Assembly: GCF_901709675.1 (NCBI RefSeq)
Contig: NC_051094.1
Location: forward strand, 620,001 to 684,000
Reading direction: 5' to 3'
DNA length: 64,000 nucleotides
DNA from: Syngnathus acus
Lineage: Eukaryota; Chordata; Actinopteri; Syngnathiformes; Syngnathidae
A program made the translations under genes and the position numbers. Shown piece after piece: positions 48,759-60,036 of this stretch (its first letter is position 1; each line of letters starts with the position of its first letter). Below the pieces are notes generated by a model, which did not search any database, was not told the DNA's origin, and saw nothing but the letters and a program-made list of their open reading frames with translations.

Positions 48759-50220
48759 ATCTGCGATTGGGTGAATTTAGCTGCATTGCTCATATTCCAC
48801 CAATGCAATAGTAATCAGAATGCCGGCTTGAGACTAATGCGGGCACGTACAACATCTTCTTGTAAAACTTCCCCTTTCATGTTAAGAGCAGTTTAAAAAG
48901 ATGATTGAAAATACTCAAAAAGTGCTTCGTGACATCCAACCAAGATGGAGGACTGTGAATAAGGCACAGGATGAGTGGGAGTGGGCTAGAGCGAACAGGT
49001 CGAAGCTCGATAAGCTCCACGGTGACCTATATAATGCATAGATTTTCATCTCCACCAACACGTTTCGCGTTGGGTGACAATGGAGAACAAAATCCATCTA
49101 GGGAGATTGGATGGGCGTTGTTAATCTGTGATCTAGGCGGCTATTTTGTTACCGTGACACAGTTTTAAGGTCATAGGCATCAGTATCAGGATTTATCAAG
49201 TCAAAGTAAAGGATGATTGATGAGGAGAAACGGTTGAGTGGAGGCTTCTTGGAAACCATCGCTCCAAATGAATAGGACTGACTGAAAACAGCAAGGAACC
49301 GGTACCATTTACTTTGGGTCGTTGTCCATCTGCACTGTGAAGCGCCATCCAAAAGCATTTGGCTGAATATGAGCAGAAAATATTACCCCAAGCACTTCAG
49401 AATTCATGCTACTCCTATCATCATCATCATCAAAAAAAAATAAAAAATACAGGCCCATTGGCAGCCATGGGCAGCCACCTAGCCATGAAATGGCTGAACA
49501 GCCATTCCAAATTTTGACCCAAAATTCAAAACCCTCAATGCATATCATATGCTGGAAATTGCAGCCGATGTTTAACATTGGTTGCTTTTGCTGGTTTGAC
49601 CATTTTACAGTCGACGCAAGCAAGCCAATTCTAGCGGTAGGCAAAATGGCATTGGAGTGAAATCAATCCATTGATCAACAAAGACTCGTGAGTGATAGAG
49701 GAAAAGTCACAGGCTAGACATTCCCTTCTCTAAGCGTTACAATGACCCTTTAGAGATCAATATGTCTTTATTGTCTGAGGTATTAAAACACTAATTACAG
49801 CACAAGTACAATGCGCACACATCGCTCTCTTTCATACACATTCTGAGGGGATCAATAAATCTCCACGGCAGCGTTGACCCGTATAATCTCGAATATCAAA
49901 TCGGACGACGACAAACCCTCATCGTCACAGAGAGATTGAATAGAATTCCACACATGCAATAAGTTGTACATTCGTTGCTACCAGTGTGTTCTGTACCGTT
50001 GACGAATAACGGCCCTCAGCAGAGAGCGCATCTGACGTGCACGTGGATGAACGTGCCGCCGCAGCTTCTTTGCGGGCAAGGCGTCCTTTGCCTTCATAGA
50101 GAGCCAGAGGACCCGGAACAAGCTTGCCTGGTAATCAGTTTCACGTGGCTCACGATGTGCGGGAATGCGTAAACGAGATCCTGATGGTTAAGACTTTTTT
50201 TTTTGTAAGCATCAACCTCA

Positions 50221-50345
50221 AAGCTGAGGTTGAGGGTTTGAATCTTCATGTTGCATAGTCTTTATGTGCTACTCTGGGTTTTCTCCACCTCCTGCCACAA
50301 AAGGGTCCTAAGTTTTCCACAGGTGTGAATGTGAGTCAAAGATGG
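50221..50345 (+). mobile_element. Degenerate tRNA-type SINE piece
   Basis: Blocks GGGTTTGAATC, CTGGGTTTTCTCC and AGGTGTGAATGTGAGT occur in the same order as in the abundant fish SINE-like repeat also seen at 57699-57857. Heavily decayed. Confidence 0.5.
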
Positions 50346-50930
50346 TCAATGTGGTCTCAGTCCAGGGTCTACCCCTCCTTTTTTTTTTTTTTTTTTTTTA
50401 ACCACAGCCTCCAGCATAATGAGGTGACAGGACAAGTGGATGTAACAATGGACTCTTCTTTGAACAAGCTTACTAAATACATATATGTCCGCAGGCCAGA
50501 AGCCCCTTAACCCTGCTGAGGAACATTTACCTCGCCTTCAGGCTGATGGCTAAGACGCCCATGACGTCACACTCAGCTGAGGACAAAGCCCACTGGTTTC
50601 TGCCAGACAGAAAGGTGGGGAGGGGGCTTTAAAGGAAGAAAGAAGGGAGGGTGGAAAAGATGTCGACTCGCAGATGAAATCCGCCCACTTGGTGAATGTG
50701 TGTGCATTGTATGTCTCGATGCAGAGAGGTGAGTGGCACGGCGCTGAGCCGTCAATGCCATCATGCCCTGCTTGTCAGGACAAGGGATGACCCCACAGAG
50801 CATGTGAGCATTATATCACCACCGAGACTCTATTGCACCAATGCATCAGAGCACTGCATGTAATCCCCATGTGCAATATCCTCATCACTATCAATCTACC
50901 CACTGAGGTCTATGCCAGGGATCATTGCTC

Positions 50931-50981
50931 CATCCATCCATCCATCCATCCATCCATCCATCCATCCATCCATCCATCCAT

Positions 50982-51015
<34 letters not shown>

Positions 51016-51017
51016 GT
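50931..51017. repeat. (ATCC)n microsatellite
   Basis: About 21 copies of ATCC with two variant units at the right end. It is the same motif as at 134-176. Confidence 0.98.
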
Positions 51018-52880
51018 CTTAGTAAAGAAAATGTGTAAAAATAGCAGGTGCCTGCACTGTTTGATGTAAATTCCATATGTGCAGTTGGAACCAAATGTTG
51101 AATACAGTGGGATTATGATCCCAATCCACCGCAGACTGCTCACAGTGAGGCAGACAAAGCAGGGGAACGCCCCCTCCGCCCAGCAAGCGGCTGTCAGGGC
51201 CATCAACTGGTTCAGGCTGGATTCCAGGCATTCTTATACTTAACATATCAATTCATCGACCATGTACATGGCAAACCGATGAGCAGCATGTCAAGAACAC
51301 CCCCCCCCCAAAAAAAACCCAACCATCCAAGAACGCCAGTCTGTTTCCACCACACAATGCTATACTTAAAGTTGGCACACACACACACAAAGATGAGGCA
51401 ATGAGCTGGTGAAAAAAATTCATAAAGGTTCTTACCGAGATAAATGTCCACTCGGAAAGGAAAATCACAGCCTGGCGACCTTCACTGACGTGTCGTTTGG
51501 CCCTTTGGATAGATTTTTGTCGTTTTGCTCGCTTTGACGGAATCCAGGTAGGTTCGAGAACCGTACAAGGCCAAAATCGAGTTACAAGATAGAAAATGAC
51601 CCTCAAATGCCCGAAATATGAGTCTTCTCACTTTCTCGGGAGGATGTTCGGGTCTGTGTCCGACTCTTTTCTAGCACGATACTGGTCTTCTCTTGTGCTG
51701 TGTGCTTTTCGAGCGCTCGTAGCTGTTTTCGTTGTTCCAACCTTTTGCCTCCCTCTGAGTTGTCTCTCCCCTGTGCCTTTAAACGACGACGTTTCCGGGG
51801 TTTACTACTTAATACATAAAAGGCGGGGCTTCACTGCCAGCTGAGCGCTTGTCATTTACTCGATTGGTTAGTTCTAGCCCTCGTAGCCAATCAGATTTCG
51901 GGTGCACGCCTGGTTCAAGATATGCAGATTTATTCAGAAACACTGCTCTGTGATTGGACCTTTGATTCACTAAAGAACCGCCCAGTACACGTGCGTTTGT
52001 TCTCGCGTCCCAGCCTCAAGTCTTCGCTTCATCGTATCGGTGGTCAATAAAATCCATGAAGAGCAACAAAAGATATGACAGAAGAATAATCATCCGCGTT
52101 TTGGTAAAACGTGAAGCGTCACATTTGAACAGGTCTGATTTTAAGATGCGGTCAAAAGACCTACGTCATCATTAAATCCTTCGTCACAGGAAGGTGGTGA
52201 CGCTCTTCCTTTCCTCATTTTGGACTGAATAGCAGACCATAGCCATGTTGTCACTGAGCTAAAAATAGACGTTATATCCCCATTCGCAGCTGTAGTGTGC
52301 ACTGCACCTTACCAAGCTGATAACGAACGGTGCAGTGGAAAAGACGTGCAGATAACATAAGGGCGTGCGAGTGCACTCTAGACTGGTTGATTATTGTAGA
52401 AGACCTATTTGTTTTGTACTGTGCAGATATAATGATACACTCCTATTTTCAGAACCTCAAATGAATGACACAAAACGATAAGAGCAGAGGTCCAATTGCA
52501 TGCCTAATTATGTGTATTGCGGTACAATAAATGGATGGATGCATCGTAAGGTATTGTTGGTTCACTTATAGTTGTACTTACAAACGTATACAAAACATCG
52601 AGCAATAAAATTCAATTTTAGATATTTTTTTTCTTCAGGTAAAATTATACATTTGTCTAAAAGAAAACACAAAAATAAAGCCCAGATTTATGCCTGTTCG
52701 AGCACAGGGAGCAGAAAACCATCAATTTCATTTTGACTAACGCCCTCAACGAGTTCTTAACTTTAAAAGTGCAGTGTATGGCGCCATCTGCTGTTATGTT
52801 AACAAAACAGCGAATACGAAGCCACAGTAAATTTGAGGACATTTTATCTCGCCAAAAACATAAGTCTTCAAATAATCAAT

Positions 52881-53321
52881 GCACAAACCCACACGGGAGG
52901 GAAGCCGTTCTTTTGCAAGACGTGCGGCAAAGGATTCAACTAGACGTCCAACCTAAAAAGACACATGATGATCCACACGGACTGTAAAACGTGCGGGAAG
53001 CAGCTCAGAAACACACACAAAGTCATCACGGGCGAGAAGGCGTACCCCTGCGACACGTGCGGGAAGAGCTTCACGGAGCTGTCCATCCTCAAGAGACACA
53101 TCATGGTCCGCACCGGGGAGAAGCCGTTCCTCTGCAACACGTGCGGAAGAGGTTTCAGCGACCTGTCCGTGCTGAAAAGGCATGTGATGGTGCATACGGG
53201 AGAGAAGCCATACTCGTGCCACGTGTGCGGGCAAAGGTTCCGTGCCAACAGCAACTTGAGCATCCACAGGAGGAGAGTGCACGCGGCCCAGAGTTCTCTT
53301 GAGGAGGCACTTGAGACTTGA
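52881..53321 (+). pseudogene. Decayed C2H2 zinc-finger gene tail
   Basis: One frame carries zinc-finger units with TGEKP-type linkers. It is broken in three ways that can be seen directly. There is an in-frame TAG at 52941-52943 inside the first finger. The second finger (CKTCGKQLRNTHKVITGEK) has lost about a third of its length. The third ends HIMVRTG, with Arg in place of the second zinc-binding His. The last two fingers are intact, the frame ends at 53321, and AATAAA follows at 53394. The remaining frame from 52965 is 118 residues, with no leader exon of the kind seen in the gene at 18374-19722. It looks like the last exon of a dead finger gene; a short functional product is possible but unlikely. 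Confidence 0.7.
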
Positions 53322-53393
53322 TTGCCAGCTAAATGTGTTAGTTGGCTCATTTTGAAGGACATTAAGCGGATACATTTGAATTGTCGTCTCTCC

Positions 53394-53399
53394 AATAAA
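53394..53399 (+). terminator. Polyadenylation signal of the zinc-finger remnant
   Basis: AATAAA 73 bases after the stop codon of the decayed zinc-finger frame. It supports reading the remnant as a former 3' terminal exon. Confidence 0.5.
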
Positions 53400-53660
53400 A
53401 GACAATTGGATGCATATCTCGCTATGTGATGAGATTCAAGGAGTGGAACCGTTCCATTCAGTGGGAATACAATTCCATATAGGGGCGAGTTCAAGAGGGT
53501 GTTTGAATGGGTCTTATTTTACAATATGAATTAACTTGTCGGAAATGTTATACCTATATATTTGAGGGGGGGGTTAGTATTGTATGTACAAAGGCAGAAT
53601 AATCAGCCATCACTCACTCAAGAAAACGCTTGGTTATCTTCATATTTACAGTTTTTCAAT

Positions 53661-53670
53661 TTTATTTATT
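53661..53670 (-). terminator. Probable cenatac polyadenylation signal
   Basis: Overlapping AATAAATAAA on the minus strand, about 140 bases past the cenatac stop codon. The zinc-finger remnant converges from the other side. Confidence 0.5.
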
Positions 53671-53806
53671 TTTTTACTTTATCGCGTAGGTGTTTCTCTC
53701 AAACAAATATTCACCATAATAGACTTGAATGCTGCTTTCAGATTACGACAGGAATTGGAACTCTGTCGTAAACCGAGGACGCAACCTCGGTCCACCAACT
53801 CAGATA

Positions 53807-56376
53807 TTAGTCATTTGCTGTCATCTTTGCTTTCTTAGACCTTTCCCCACCTTGCTTCATTTTCCTCTTTGCTTTATTCTTCTGGCCTTCCTCCTGTCTG
53901 AACTGGTGCCTGTTCAAAAATGATACACGTCCAACCCGGACATTAGAAGAGATACTAAAGTTCGTCTCTGGCTGAAGCACAGCGTGCCGAAGTCTCACCT
54001 GGACTGCCAACGTCTGCCGCTGTTCCACACGCGGCCGAAGGAGGGCAACCAGTTGGCGTCCGTGTGTGAGCTATGGTCAAAGTTGGCCCCGACTCGGTTT
54101 GGGGGGAGCTTCCTCAGCTTCTCTTGCTCCTCTGAGAAAAATAGATTTCCCGTGAGACCTTCCAACACTTAACGTCCTCCCAGCGAGCAGCATCAAAAAC
54201 ATTGCCAAGGCTGAAGGCAACCCCCAAATTAAAACCAAAAAAACACGCTACTCTGCCTGAGGAACTCCTGGGCCGACGGGCCAATCTCGGGAGGTGCCGT
54301 GTTTGAAGACGTCCCCTCGAGCGGATCATCATTCTGGAGCCAAGGAGGCACGGCACCTGTAATGCACAAAGAGAGTTAGCGATATTACAAGTACAGGCAG
54401 AATGACATCCATCAACACGTAGAAAGAACCCCCCCCCCCCCCGCCTTTTTTTTTTTTTTTTTTTTTTAAATAGATCATCTTGATCTTGAAAAATCGGACC
54501 CAAAGCACTTGTAAGCCAAAGTATGTCTAAATTTGCTTCGTTCCTTATGGCTGCAGTTCTTTTCTGTACCTGTGTGTACATTTCCACTGTTTGACGAATC
54601 CTATGACAGAAAAAACGACATTAGTGAATGAATGGCATGTATGTGCGTGATGGGCCGGAAGGCATTTCATCTACCTGATGACCAATAAAAGTCAGGCCCC
54701 GCTCCTGCGCGTTGAGCGTCGAATCGACGAGGCTTCTCGCCGTGCGCTGGCGGGCTCCCCACGTCGTCATCCCCCGAAAGCTATTTCGCACCCCCAGGTA
54801 AGAAGATGAGCCCAAACCGTATTAAAAGACACTTGAAGACATTTGAGGGATACGCCGTTACCTGACACCGGCCCCTGTGACAGTTTCTGCTGCGTTTGGT
54901 CCGTTGCTTGACTCTGGCGCTGCTTCATGCTGATTTTGATTCAGGAAAAGCCAACAGTGGTTCACAGAGGAAGTCTCACAAACAAGTGTTCTCCGATTTG
55001 GCAATTATTTCCAAAGACCGATTTTCTTGATTTTTTGCTCACTTTCTTTTGTAGTTGCCAGTCTAGCTATTATCTACTCTACTTATCTGCTACGCGCCTG
55101 AACACTACGACAGTTGACAGTCAAGGCCACGGTTATGGATACCGCCACTGCATCCTTGGAAACAAACCTCTAGACGAGACTCGAGGAGCTCTTGGCGCCC
55201 TTTCTCCTGGGCCCGGATCAACTCGGCTTGCTGAGGACGACAAACAGAACAGCTAATTTGAAATCTGGAAGTTGTGGTTGAATCAATATGGATTTAGTCA
55301 ATAAAAGTAAGGGGCGGTACTCGGACAACGTGGTCCAGTCTTGTAATATCTGAGCCCAGAACTGGACGTGACCAAAACCAGCTAAAAAAAAATATATATA
55401 TATGCAATATTGTAAACAGTCATATCTGGTGATTGATTTAAAAAAGAAAAAAGTCTTGACTGTCAGACTGGGACACAAATGGCAGCCCTGAGCAGAACCA
55501 TACTTTCTGAGAACTGGCCTCAGACCAAGTGAGACCGGATAAAAAGTAGTATTACCTGTTTGATGAATTCATCCTCCTTCTCCACAAATGTTTCCAACAC
55601 TTTGGCCACTTCAGCTTTGAACCTACAGGAAAGATCATTTTTACTGGTAACTGTGAGAACGGTTGCAAAAGTCCAACATCTGTCTTCATGTTTCTGCAAA
55701 GTTGGCCAAGCTCACCGTTGAGTCTCTTCCTGCGTGATGATGACTTTGTCTTTTAACTTGGGGTCTGCCTTGTTTTCCCACCAGAACTTGTGGGTACTCT
55801 TTCTGTGTTCTGGCCTGAAATCGGATCCATTTAATAGGTCAGCTAACAGCTAACTTTGAACCTTTACGACAAAAATGTCACTCACGTGGCCATGTGCTCC
55901 AACAATCCTCCGTGTCGGACGGTCATGTTGCCGTCAGTGACATTTCGTTCCACTTCCCGCCCGCAGCAGTAACACCAAAAGGTTTTCTCGTGTTGAGCGC
56001 TCTCAAATTTGTCAACTTCGGGTTTGTTAAGTGTGCGCCGTGCTTCTTTTACCTGGAAGACATGAGGAACAGCGCCTTTGTAACGTTAGAAACAACTGAA
56101 TATTTCACATTTTGACTCTTGGTCTTTCCGAAGCCTTTAAAATGTCATAAAATCCGTCATTCTTAACATAGTGACAAAATGCAAACATCGTTTTGTTCCC
56201 TTCCCATTACAATCGGTCTTGTTGAAGGGGCGTTCATTTCCACGACATTAATTACTCACCTTTTCAATGAATTTCATTAACACAAGCCTAAGTCTGCTTT
56301 GGTGGTGTTTCCCGAAGATATGTCCTTTCCCGTTGAACGCCGTTTGCCTACATATGGCGCAGTAATAGGCGCCCAT
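53807..56376 (-). CDS. cenatac: CENATAC (CCDC84), minor-spliceosome factor, 11 exons
   Basis: Model, minus strand: join(53807..53909, 53999..54131, 54252..54356, 54570..54600, 54675..54780, 54862..54929, 55168..55230, 55556..55622, 55716..55814, 55886..56052, 56260..56376), 352 residues; human has 332. The first exon encodes [12 protein letters not shown] and [10 protein letters not shown], a C2H2-type finger. A second Cys/His cluster is Cys66, Cys69, His86 and His92 (CYCCGRE ... HGGLLEH). Then come KFWWENKAD, an acidic/Gln coiled stretch, [37 protein letters not shown] and [18 protein letters not shown], all hallmark blocks of CCDC84. The C-terminus is Lys-rich. The family protein works with TXNL4B in the U12-dependent spliceosome and is needed for splicing of AT-AN minor introns; loss causes chromosome-number errors in humans. 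All its own introns here have GT-AG borders. Confidence 0.95.
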
Positions 56377-56439
56377 TTAGTCAAATAAGGTGAATAACAA
56401 ACTAGTGACACCAGTGTTGTCCGAATCCGCAGGTAGCGT

Positions 56440-56528
56440 CAATATGGCGGAGCCGTGACGTCATTTCCGGACAGTTTCAAGGCTGCGTTCGTATGTCACG
56501 TGATGTGCGGTCGGGTCGCTCCGGAAAT
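56440..56528. promoter_or_regulatory. cenatac promoter: YY1, CRE, ETS and E-box motifs
   Basis: Just upstream of the cenatac start codon: CAATATGGCGG (YY1-type, 56440-56450), TGACGTCA (perfect CRE, 56456-56463), TTTCCGG (ETS, 56464-56470), CACGTG (E-box, 56497-56502) and CCGGAAAT (ETS, 56521-56528). There is no TATA box. This is the usual motif set of a vertebrate housekeeping promoter. The motifs read on both strands, so divergent transcription is possible. Confidence 0.7.
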
Positions 56529-56619
56529 GACGCCGTAACATTCTCGTTGCGTTTACCCAAAAAGTCAGCAGTCATGATAAAACCGAAAAACAATTTGAAC
56601 TGGAACTCACCTCTATGGC

Positions 56620-56621
<2 letters not shown>

Positions 56622-56661
<40 letters not shown>
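56622..56661. repeat. (TA)n microsatellite
   Basis: About 20 TA units shortly upstream of the cenatac promoter motifs. Confidence 0.97.
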
Positions 56662-56662
<1 letters not shown>

Positions 56663-56736
56663 TTAGTTTTTTTTTTTTTAAAGTACAATATTATAGAAAA
56701 CTATTTTATCCGATTAAAAACATGTTCTGGGATTAA

Positions 56737-56968
56737 CTAGTGATTTCTGTTCTTTAAAAATGAGCAAAGGTGGTTCGAGATTTTCCATTGGCCCCACCTT
56801 AGTGTGGTGGTTTTGGTAAAGTGCAATATGAGCACCAAGGCTGGGCGTTCACAGAGTTCATAGGTCGAAGGGTACTTGTGGAGGACCGTGGAGCGCTTGT
56901 GTGAGATTTGCAGCACACTAGCCACATCTTGACAGACAGGAGCCAGGTGGTAGCTTTGCTTGTGGAAC
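56737..56968 (-). other. Candidate terminal exon, unidentified
   Basis: After a long pyrimidine tract and the acceptor CTGTCATCAG, a frame reads FHKQSYHLAPVCQDVASVLQ and HKRSTVLHKYPSTYELC with no stop until 56737. The composition is protein-like, but I do not recognise a family, and the partner exon is not found. An internal donor (CTCT|GTGAAC) would make it an internal exon. Confidence 0.3.
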
Positions 56969-57698
56969 CTGATGACAGCAGAGTCACAGAGAGAATGGAC
57001 CAGTTAGACTTCTGCTCAAGAAACAGGAACAACTCAGACAGACACTTCCCCCCACAGCGGTTTCTCTTTTAAAGGGCTGACTTATTTAAAAAAAACAAAA
57101 AAACAATTGTGATTCAAAGGCCATTGTAGTTAGAAGCAGCCATTTTTGGGTAAATGAAAGGACTCATTCTAGCACCTATTACAACAATTATACAAGTCCC
57201 CACTCAGAAAATTATGATTACTAATTGAATGATTAATAATTGAATGATGAATGAAAATAGATGATTTTTAATCTCTTGACCTTTCAGCCAGTCTTTTTGA
57301 CTGCCCTCTGACCCTCAAAGACCTCAATGGTGGGTTCAATTACAGCTTTTGACCACAGAGTGTCACTGCAGCCCATCCGCGAGAACGCTCTCGGGACACC
57401 GTTTCCCCTTTGCGGGACCTCTTTGCAGGATTTCACTGCTTTTTTTCTTTGACAGGATTTCAGTGCTGATCTTCATTTTCTCAAGAGAATGACGTGTCAA
57501 GAAACACACAAACTTCCATGTAGTAGTGACTCTTGTATGTACGCTCTCAGTAATAAAGCTTGATTAGCTTTGAAGACAATTTGGCATCGAATCAAGAGTT
57601 CTGAGAGTAAATATGAGTATTCTCTGGAAACTTTGGAAGAAAGAATTTTACTTTGATACCTTGATAAAAAGCTTCACTATTGTTTGGTGTCATTTGCC

Positions 57699-57857
57699 GC
57701 GCTAGCTCTCGTGGTTACCACGTGCGCCTCACAGTTCTGAGGTTCTGAGAATGAATCTCGGCTACGGCCTCCCTGTGTAAAATGTGTGTTTCTCCGTGTT
57801 TCCTCCCACATTTCGAATCATACGTTTGGTTCATTGAAGACTAAATTGTCCATGGGC
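57699..57857 (+). mobile_element. tRNA-derived SINE-like repeat
   Basis: The order GCTCTCGTGGTTACCACGTG, CGCCTCACAGTTCTGAGG, TTTCCTCCCACATTTCGAA, TTCATTGAAGACTAAATTG matches an abundant fish repeat with a tRNA-like head. An internal piece is missing, and point decay is moderate. Confidence 0.7.
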
Positions 57858-58914
57858 AGGGTTTTTTCCTGGCTCAAATTGCGACAGCTGAGGTGTTACC
57901 ATTCTGACCATTTATTTACACGTGCACCATGCTGGCTCAGTTACTTTTTGGCTGAAACATTTCATATTCCTGTAGGAACCTTATGTAACATTAAATCAAA
58001 CAATAATGATCAAAGTGCCTTGCATATATTGCCTATTTCAATTTGGCTCGGTCATAGTTGAGTACAGCTGGAGGCAAAAACCAACCGGCTTCCCCTAAAG
58101 TGAATAAACCTGTATAGAAAATGTCTGTTTCCAAATGCCAACCAAATAAAAGAACAAGGGAAAGGAGAACAAATGGATCCGATTTGCTATTGGATGAAAG
58201 CAACATCCCGTGGTGCGTTCAAAGCAGACGAACGTGAAAGAAATTCACTTTTGTGAGGATTTATTGAAGCATATTGCTCTGATTACAGATTCACGGGCTT
58301 AACACACAGCGAGTGTACTGGAAAGAGAACATCATTTATTGATTAAAATACTTTTCATGTTGGAAAAGCCCTGGCCATGATGCCGACAATTCATTAAAAT
58401 AACATCACTCAGCTGTCAGAGTTAATCATTCAACCCTTTTTTTTCTCACCTGATTCCCACGCCTCGACTTTTGGCCCCTTTGATGCGTACCTTGACTCTC
58501 CAGTGCTGCTCAGATGATGACATTCTAATATTGGATGCTGGTTCTTCTGTTGTGGGTGCACAGGAAAGTCCTGGCTCGAGGGAGACAGCAGGTGGGCGCC
58601 GTTGCGATGAATAAGATCTCTCTTGCTATTCTTAGACCGCAAAGCTCGAAGCTTTTGGAAAGTCTCAGAGATCTCTCAGAGTTGGCATTGGCGCTGCTTT
58701 TACTGCTGGGAATGCTTTTGTTTTGCTTGGTCATGAGAAAATCTGCGGTGGTTTTATGGAAAGGTCACGTCGTCTCACAAAGTGTTAGCAACATCAGAAG
58801 ATTAGAACGCTGCAAAGCTTTTTGGTTCATGAGAAAATCGTCCCCTTTATGTCATTCGATCAGTTTGTTCGAGCATGTTGAAGGGCTAAATCAATGCTAT
58901 TTTAACTTGAACCA

Positions 58915-59106
58915 AATCTATCCATCTATCCAGTCTTGGATGCTAATTAGTATTAAGCTAGCAGAGTCTTTTAACTCTTTCCATCTTAAATCTATCCATG
59001 TATCCAGTCTTAGCTAGCAGAGTCTTCTCGCTTTTTCCATCTTAAATCTATTCAATCTAGTCTTAGATGCTAATTAGCATGAAGCTAGCAGAGCCTTTTA
59101 GCTCTT
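58915..59106. repeat. Tandem repeat, three units
   Basis: Units starting AATCTATCCA or AATCTATTCA begin at 58915, 58989 and 59045, each with TCTTAG/TCTTGG and GCTAGCAGAGTCTT blocks. The middle unit lacks about 18 bases (GATGCTAATTAGTATTAA) that the other two share. Confidence 0.85.
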
Positions 59107-60036
59107 CAACACTGTTATCCCTCTGAATGACTTCCATCCGCTGAATGTGGAGAGGACGCAAGCTCGTCGTGTCCCAGTGAGACGACAGTAAAACACATGC
59201 GGCTACTTCCTGGAAGTTTGCTGGCTATATCGTACATCTCTGTGCGAGCCACATAACAATTATGATTCCAATTACAATAAAAAGTATTCAATGCTTGGAA
59301 TGCAGTAGCGGTGACTTTTTTTCCCCCAGATAAAAACCTTTGAGGCAGAGAGTGCGGCCTTCTCTGTATGGGCTCCGTCAAGTAGCAGGCAGTAAAAACA
59401 GCGAAGCCTCCCCCCTAGTGGCTTTCATAAAAATCCAGGGCCTCAAGCTCTTTTCACTGAGAGGAGCTGGTTGACGTCTTTTGCATTTACATAGGCTACT
59501 GTTCATTTTTGACCTGGGCCAAGAATATGCTCACAACAATGCTCTGTCAAATACTACAATGATGCCTTGAGATACGAGTGAAGTCAGCTCAAGCAGCAGT
59601 TTGGCACATGTAAAACATGACGGTCAAAGCAAACGTCAAATGAAGAGAATTAAACATGTATTCATTTGCCTTAAAGTCGATCAAAAATGTGAAAACTGGG
59701 AATTGCAATCAAAATATTGACAGGAAAAAAACTGCTGTTCATTTAGTCCCAAACACAAAGTAGGAGTTAAATTAGATTGGCTGGAAAAACAGGAGAAGAA
59801 ATGTGGCAAGTGTGGATGCATCCCACATGAGTTGAGGCTCAGCACTTTTCAGCTTACATTGCACGGCACACGCCAAGTGGTGATGTTTCTGCACACATCT
59901 GCTGACAGAGTGGAAAAAAGGGGGCCGTAAGTTAGCAAACGGTTAGCAAACGAGGGAAACTTTTGCACTACTTCGGGTGACCGAATTGTTTTGATAACTG
60001 AACTTTATAGAGCCTAACTTTTTCGAACTTTACGCT

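Larger units (their letters stand above)
41213..52862. other. Region upstream of atosb: no certain gene
   Basis: No protein family is recognised. Several segments on the minus strand have good splice borders and may be untranslated atosb exons: 42013-42071 (59 bases, acceptor TGTCTTCAG, donor CAG|GTGACA), the splice-bordered pair at 44028-44165 and 44871-45017, and a segment ending at 51436 with donor ATCTCG|GTAAGAACC. A CG-richer area with a CGG run lies at 43800-43930. The 47.4-48.5 kb part includes degenerate repeats, among them a CTTGAGATACGAGT-type unit at 47445 that recurs at 59566. Confidence 0.5.
56377..59930. other. Spacer between cenatac and the LINE
   Basis: It holds the cenatac promoter, a TA microsatellite (56622-56661), a degenerate SINE and a tandem repeat, listed separately. 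No gene is recognised. Two coding-like segments on the minus strand (56737-56968 and about 58449-58640) are described as candidates. Confidence 0.55.

Noticed and set aside
50833-51206. His-Pro-Ser-Ile and Met-Asp-Gly-Trp repeat frames
   Set aside because: Products of the ATCC microsatellite.
58535-59017. 160-codon plus-strand frame with a hydrophobic stretch
   Set aside because: Runs into tandem-repeat sequence, and the opposite strand has better coding and splice signs. No family resemblance.
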